A stretch of DNA of 9,830 nt from the NCBI GenBank assembly GCA_964544345.1, contig CAZJBT010000087.1, positions 1 to 9,830 on the forward strand. The letters are read 5' to 3'. This document shows positions 6,720 to 9,830 of this stretch, in pieces (position 1 is the first letter of the stretch; every line of letters starts with the position of its first letter). The notes under the pieces are model-generated. The model saw nothing but the letters and a program-made list of their open reading frames with translations, was not told where the DNA came from and made no database searches. The DNA is from CAKTOF01 sp964544345 (GTDB lineage: Bacteria > Bacillota > Clostridia > Oscillospirales > Oscillospiraceae). The position numbers were made by a program, and so were the translations under genes.

Positions 6720-7985
6720 ATGAAATCTGTTCAAGTGCAAAACAATCTGTCGTTAACAAAGCGGCGCTGGATGGTAATGATAGCAAGCTGCTGCATCAAC
6801 CTCTGCATCGGCGCACTGTATGCTTGGAGCGTGTTTGCATCGCCCATGGCCGCGTATCTGAGCGACCTGAAGGGGCTTACTCTGACAGCCGCGGATCTTG
6901 CCATTGTCTTTTCCATAGGAAATGGTGATGGTTTTATCACTCTGATTGCCGGGGGCTTCATCAACGACAGGCTTGGGCCAAAGTGGGTCATTTTTGCCGG
7001 TGGGATTCTTTTTGGCCTTGGCTTTATTGTCTGCGGCCTGGCAAACAGTATTTTTATGCTGATTCTGGGCTACGGTATTCTCAGCGGGCTTGCAATGGGA
7101 CTTGCCTACGGCTGCACGATCAGCAATTCAGTCAAGTTCTTCCCCGATAAAGCCGGTCTGATCGGCGGCATCGTCACTGCATCCTATGGCATATCATCGG
7201 TCATCATCCCGCCTCTCGCCAACGCACTGATCAATGAAGTGGGCGTCTGCAACGCCTTCCTGATCTTTGGTGCAATCATTGTTGTCGTTGTCGGTATTTT
7301 TTCACAGTTCATTCTCAAATGCCCCGACAATTTTGTGCCGGAGGGCTGGACGCCGCCCGCAGTTAAGGCCGGCTCTGCCGTCTCGGTTCCGGATAAAAAC
7401 TGGCGGGAGATGCTGTCCACCCCGGTATTTTATATCATGATCGTTATGCTGTTCTTCGGCGCAGTGTTCGGCATGATGGCAATCTCACAGGCATCCAGTG
7501 TGGCGCAGAACATGCTGGGGATGACGCCAGCAGCGGCCGCCGTGGTAGTATCTGTTCTGGCATTATTCAATACATTTGGCCGCATCCTTGCCGGCTATAT
7601 CTCTGACCGCATCGGCTGCATCAATACACTGACGGCAGTATTCGTGATTGCCATCGCCGCGCTGACCATGCTGTATTGGAGCGGCAACGGAATTGTGGTA
7701 CTGTTTTATATAGGCATCTGTCTGATCGGAGTCTGCTTTGGTGCCTTCATGGGCGTATATCCCAGCTTTACCGCCAGCCAGTTCGGCGCAAAGAACTCCA
7801 GTGTAAATTATGGGATCATGTTTTTTGGATTCTCTGCTGCCGGAATCGTAGGCCCCATCATCATGAGCCGGGTGTACAATGCGGCCGATACATACCGCCC
7901 GGCCTTCCTGATTGCCGCAGCTCTGGCAGCGGCCGGCTTACTCCTCACTTTTGGATACCGTGCCGTCAGCCGGTCTTCGCGTTGA
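6720..7985 (+). CDS. OFA-family MFS transporter (oxalate/formate antiporter-like)
   Basis: This encodes a 421-residue integral membrane carrier of the major facilitator superfamily, with about twelve hydrophobic segments in two halves split by a hydrophilic loop near 200-230. OFA-type features are NLCIGALYAWSVF in the first membrane segment (27-39), a motif-A-like GGFINDRLGP (78-87) repeated in the second half as AGYISDRIG (291-299), LAYGCTISNSVKFFPDKAGL (128-147) and FGAKNSSVNYG (355-365). Characterised relatives exchange oxalate for formate, or carry lactate or other small monocarboxylates; the substrate here cannot be fixed. ATG 6720 is chosen over ATG 6699 because AAAGGAG lies between them. 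It is the first gene of a plus-strand unit behind a good promoter and dyad operator, divergent from a LysR-type regulator, and is followed 14 bases later by a small basic protein. It is less GC-rich than the left block. Confidence 0.93.
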   Translation: MKSVQVQNNLSLTKRRWMVMIASCCINLCIGALYAWSVFASPMAAYLSDLKGLTLTAADLAIVFSIGNGDGFITLIAGGFINDRLGPKWVIFAGGILFGLGFIVCGLANSIFMLILGYGILSGLAMGLAYGCTISNSVKFFPDKAGLIGGIVTASYGISSVIIPPLANALINEVGVCNAFLIFGAIIVVVVGIFSQFILKCPDNFVPEGWTPPAVKAGSAVSVPDKNWREMLSTPVFYIMIVMLFFGAVFGMMAISQASSVAQNMLGMTPAAAAVVVSVLALFNTFGRILAGYISDRIGCINTLTAVFVIAIAALTMLYWSGNGIVVLFYIGICLIGVCFGAFMGVYPSFTASQFGAKNSSVNYGIMFFGFSAAGIVGPIIMSRVYNAADTYRPAFLIAAALAAAGLLLTFGYRAVSRSSR

Positions 7986-7999
7986 AGGTAGGTGACATT

Positions 8000-8446
8000 A
8001 TGAGACGGGAACGAACCAAAAAACGGGCTTATTACGCGCAGCGCTGCCGGTATCAACGTATGGCAAAGGAGATTGGATTTCGGCTTTCTCTGGCGCTGAC
8101 AGAGGAAGAAGACGCAAAGCTTTGGAGCAAATATCAAGCGGTTCTTAAGCGCTGGAGCGCCCTGGAGGAATCAGAGGATGCCCGTCCCCATTCAAACCAG
8201 CAGCTTCGATCCAGAAGATTCTGGAAGCCAGTGTTCAATGCAGAATACCAGGCAATCACCCAAAACCTCATTGAGCTATATGCACAGCGCAGCCAAATCA
8301 CAAGCCGCGTAGAGCGATCTGCCATCGATGCAAAGATCCGGTTATGGAAAGAAAAACGCAAAACGACAACCATCTACTTCGACCGCAAGACCGGAGAACA
8401 AATCGATCCATTTGGCAGGTCTCAGGCCGGAAATACTACGCTATGA
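8000..8446 (+). CDS. Unrecognised basic, helix-rich protein
   Basis: I do not recognise this 148-residue protein. It is strongly charged, with by hand count about 32 Lys/Arg against 18 Asp/Glu, no signal peptide and no membrane segment. The first 30 residues are very basic (MRRERTKKRAYYAQRCRYQR). Two stretches look helical and possibly coiled: about 33-60 (TEEEDAKLWSKYQAVLKRW and onward) and 80-122. The C-terminus ends in a short strand-like TTTIYFDRKTG and a polar tail. ATG 8000 is preceded by AAGGTAGGTGA, 14 bases after the transporter stop. The frame stays open upstream into the transporter, but that part is shadow. The stop overlaps the next start as ATGA, so it is translationally coupled to a LysR-type DNA-binding domain. 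Nucleic-acid or protein binding is a guess from charge and context only. Confidence 0.72.
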   Translation: MRRERTKKRAYYAQRCRYQRMAKEIGFRLSLALTEEEDAKLWSKYQAVLKRWSALEESEDARPHSNQQLRSRRFWKPVFNAEYQAITQNLIELYAQRSQITSRVERSAIDAKIRLWKEKRKTTTIYFDRKTGEQIDPFGRSQAGNTTL

Positions 8447-8730
8447 TTACAGAAAAATCAATTCGGTATTTCATCATACTTTCACAGCAGTTGAATTACT
8501 CAAAAGCGGCTGATATCCTCGGCGTGTCACAGCAAAACGTCAGCAAAATGATTCTGAAGCTGGAGCACGATCTGGGCGTGGCACTGTTCGACCGGAATCA
8601 TCACTATGTACGTCTGACCAACGCGGGTGAACAGTTCTATACGTTATTCCAGCGATTCACCGATGAGTTCTCAGCCGTTTGCATCTGTGCGCAGGAGGAA
8701 AATCAAACATCATTGTCAAAGCCTTCGTGA
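8443..8730 (+). CDS. Stand-alone LysR-type DNA-binding domain protein
   Basis: This 95-residue protein is a LysR-type winged helix-turn-helix with only a short remainder of the linker helix and no effector-binding domain; full LysR proteins are about 300 residues. Visible parts are IRYFIILSQQLNYSKAADIL (7-26), recognition helix near SQQNVSKMILKLEHDLG (29-45) and the wing LFDRNHHYVRLTNAGEQFY (48-66). The tail QEENQTSLSKPS is unlike the family. ATG 8443 overlaps the stop of the basic protein (ATGA), and the domain begins immediately at this start; the open frame extends to 8344, but that part shadows the previous gene. A perfect hairpin starts 22 bases past the stop, so this is a finished gene end, not a window artefact. 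It is either a decayed LysR gene that kept a stop near the domain border or a small dedicated regulator. It is AT-rich (23 of 60 G+C at 8461-8520 by hand). Confidence 0.82.
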   Translation: MITEKSIRYFIILSQQLNYSKAADILGVSQQNVSKMILKLEHDLGVALFDRNHHYVRLTNAGEQFYTLFQRFTDEFSAVCICAQEENQTSLSKPS

Positions 8731-8752
8731 CCTTTTTCTTTATGACACAACG

Positions 8753-8787
8753 AAGCGGCTCCATCCATTGTTTGGATGGAGCCGCTT
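8753..8787. terminator. Perfect 15-bp hairpin between convergent units, probable bidirectional terminator
   Basis: AAGCGGCTCCATCCA (8753-8767) pairs exactly with TGGATGGAGCCGCTT (8773-8787) around a 5-base loop. It lies 22 bases after the plus-strand stop at 8730 and 30 bases after the minus-strand stop at 8818. Neither side has a long T-run (plus has only TTTGCG), so efficiency as a classical intrinsic terminator is uncertain. Confidence 0.75.
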
Positions 8788-8817
8788 TGCGTTATGGACT
8801 GCCTTGCCGGGAAGCCC

Positions 8818-9174
8818 TTATTCCTCTTTTATAAATCCGATCGGGAGATCGGGCGCAAAGCGTTGGATCGCCTCGAGCGCGCGGTCAGCTTCTCTCCGTT
8901 CGGAAAAGGACGTGGAAAACTCCACGCCGTCCTTCGTCCGCAGGATGAGATACGGCAGATCGAAGTTCGCACTGCCGCAGCACATCTTCGCGTTGACCTC
9001 CTGCACGCGCAGGAAGGCGCGGGACAGATCGCCCCAGGTCAGAAATTTTTTCGACAATCGCTGCGGAAATGCGACGCCGTCCTGGCCGATCAGGCATCTG
9101 CCATACCGCTCGGCGGCACCAAACCGGTCGCCCGCCGGCTCTCCGGTGACTGCGTGAACAATTTTTACCGCCAC
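8818..9174 (-). CDS. Small conserved-looking protein of unknown function, downstream of clpC
   Basis: This is a 118-residue soluble protein with no signal peptide or membrane segment. Its alternation of short strands (GRCLIGQDGVAF, about 25-36; PYLILRTKDGVEFSTSF, 74-90) and a closing amphipathic helix (ERREADRALEAIQRF, 92-106) is reminiscent of small bacterial PH-like beta-barrels, but this is an impression, not a recognised family. The pair C65-C66 in KMCCGSANFD is notable for a cytoplasmic protein. The start is GTG at 9174, with AAGGGGAAGGGA just upstream. It lies 22 bases behind the stop of the ClpC-like gene on the same strand and is probably co-transcribed with it. A link to protein quality control is suggested only by that position. 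Long plus-strand frames over the same bases look like shadows, with arginine- and serine-rich composition. Confidence 0.7.
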   Translation of the reverse strand: MAVKIVHAVTGEPAGDRFGAAERYGRCLIGQDGVAFPQRLSKKFLTWGDLSRAFLRVQEVNAKMCCGSANFDLPYLILRTKDGVEFSTSFSERREADRALEAIQRFAPDLPIGFIKEE

Positions 9175-9196
9175 ACGATCCCTTCCCCTTGAATAT

Positions 9197-9830
9197 CTAC
9201 ATCGTCTCGACCACGGCGTCGCCGTCTTTTGCGGACAGGCGGATCTGCGTGATCGGCGCCATGTAGCTGTCGATGATCTTCTCGGCGATCTTATCTTCGA
9301 TCAGCTTCTGCACGGTGCGGCGCAGGTTGCGCGCGCCGTAGGTCACGGAATACGACTTCTCGCTGAGCAGATCCAGCAGGCTGTCATCCCAGGTGACGGT
9401 CACGCCGCGCTCGGCCATCGCGTCGCGCAGCTCGCCGAGCATGATGGCGGCGATCGCGCGGAAATTCTCCTCGGTCAGCTTATTGAAGCAGATGACCTCG
9501 TCGACGCGATTGATGAATTCCGGCCGCAAGAACTCGCTGAGCGCCTTCATCGCCTTTTCGCGGCTCTGCTCGGTCATGCTGCGGCCGAAGCCGACGGAGC
9601 CATCCTTCCGGTCAGAGCCAGCGTTGGAGGTCATGATGATTACCGTGTTCTCAAAATTCACGACACGGCCGTGCGCATCCGTGATGCGGCCGTCATCGAG
9701 GATCTGGAGCAGGATATTGAGCACGTCGGGATGCGCCTTCTCGATCTCGTCGAACGAAATGACAGAGTACGGCTTGCGGCGCACCTTTTCCGTGAGCTGG
9801 CCGGCCTCGTCATAGCCGACATAGCCCGGG
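9197..9830 (-). CDS. clpC: ClpC-like AAA+ protease ATPase subunit, C-terminal part
   Basis: This is the C-terminal 210 residues of a Clp/HSP100 unfoldase, continuing past the right edge. The visible part starts at the second-ring substrate pore loop (GYVGYDEAG) and goes on with Walker B (SVISFDEIEKAHPD), the sensor-1 segment (IIMTSNAGS), the arginine-finger region (RPEFINRVDEVICF) and sensor 2 (YGARNLRR). The Walker A of this ring lies outside the window. The insert KDGSVGFGRS carries a VGF-like loop of the kind that docks on ClpP, and together with DEAGQLTEKVRRKPYS this favours ClpC (or ClpE) over the ClpP-independent ClpB. It ends without extra domains, at VVETM. In Bacillota, ClpC with ClpP degrades misfolded or tagged cytoplasmic proteins. 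A small unknown gene follows 22 bases downstream. An internal GTG at 9784 is not a start, since homology runs straight through it. Confidence 0.93.
   Translation of the reverse strand, partial: PGYVGYDEAGQLTEKVRRKPYSVISFDEIEKAHPDVLNILLQILDDGRITDAHGRVVNFENTVIIMTSNAGSDRKDGSVGFGRSMTEQSREKAMKALSEFLRPEFINRVDEVICFNKLTEENFRAIAAIMLGELRDAMAERGVTVTWDDSLLDLLSEKSYSVTYGARNLRRTVQKLIEDKIAEKIIDSYMAPITQIRLSAKDGDAVVETM

Noticed and set aside
7676..7999. Upstream extension of the unknown basic protein into the transporter
   Set aside because: This part is out of frame with the well-supported transporter, while ATG 8000 has its own binding site.
8344..8442. Upstream extension of the LysR-domain protein
   Set aside because: The extra 33 residues shadow the basic protein's end; the domain begins exactly at ATG 8443, which forms an ATGA overlap.
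1..9830. CRISPR arrays, insertion sequences, tRNA genes, attachment sites
   Set aside because: No direct-repeat array, transposase or integrase motif, or tRNA cloverleaf was seen on either strand.

Overview
The window looks like chromosomal DNA from a GC-rich member of the Clostridia, most likely Oscillospiraceae-like. That assignment is inference from protein style (a ClpC-type unfoldase, a COG4100-type methionine gamma-lyase-like protein, several M42 peptidases, an OFA-type transporter) and from base composition; there is no 16S or other marker here.

Left block (1-5508, minus strand). A strong promoter drives rnpB, the RNase P RNA, which is followed after about 22 bases by murD. Then come three tandem, mutually diverged M42 metallo-aminopeptidases and a methionine gamma-lyase-family PLP enzyme that runs off the left edge. 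Spacing is very tight throughout (29-base gap, 4-base ATGA overlap, 8-base overlap, 3-base gap). I see no terminator inside the block, so it can be read as one transcription unit combining tRNA processing, cell-wall precursor synthesis, peptide breakdown and sulfur amino-acid chemistry.

Middle block (about 5537-8787). This is less GC-rich than its flanks by hand counts of sampled lines. A LysR-type regulator (minus) is divergent from an OFA-family MFS transporter (plus). Their 185-base intergenic region holds two sigma-A-like promoters and a perfect 13-bp-arm inverted repeat lying on the transporter -10 box and start site. Behind the transporter lie an unrecognised basic 148-residue protein and, overlapping it by ATGA, a 95-residue protein that is only a LysR-type DNA-binding domain. 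Strong hairpins flank the block on both sides. It reads as a self-contained, self-regulated carboxylate-uptake or exchange cassette, possibly acquired.

Right block (8818-9830, minus strand). The C-terminal part of a ClpC-like AAA+ unfoldase enters from the right edge, beginning at its second-ring pore loop. A small GTG-started conserved-looking protein of unknown function follows it 22 bases downstream. A 15-bp perfect hairpin separates this unit from the convergent transporter unit.

The points most worth a second look are the RNase P RNA, whose L15 loop seems to lack the tRNA-CCA-binding GGU; the dyad operator; the basic protein coupled to the stand-alone LysR DNA-binding domain; and the rnpB-murD junction without a terminator.
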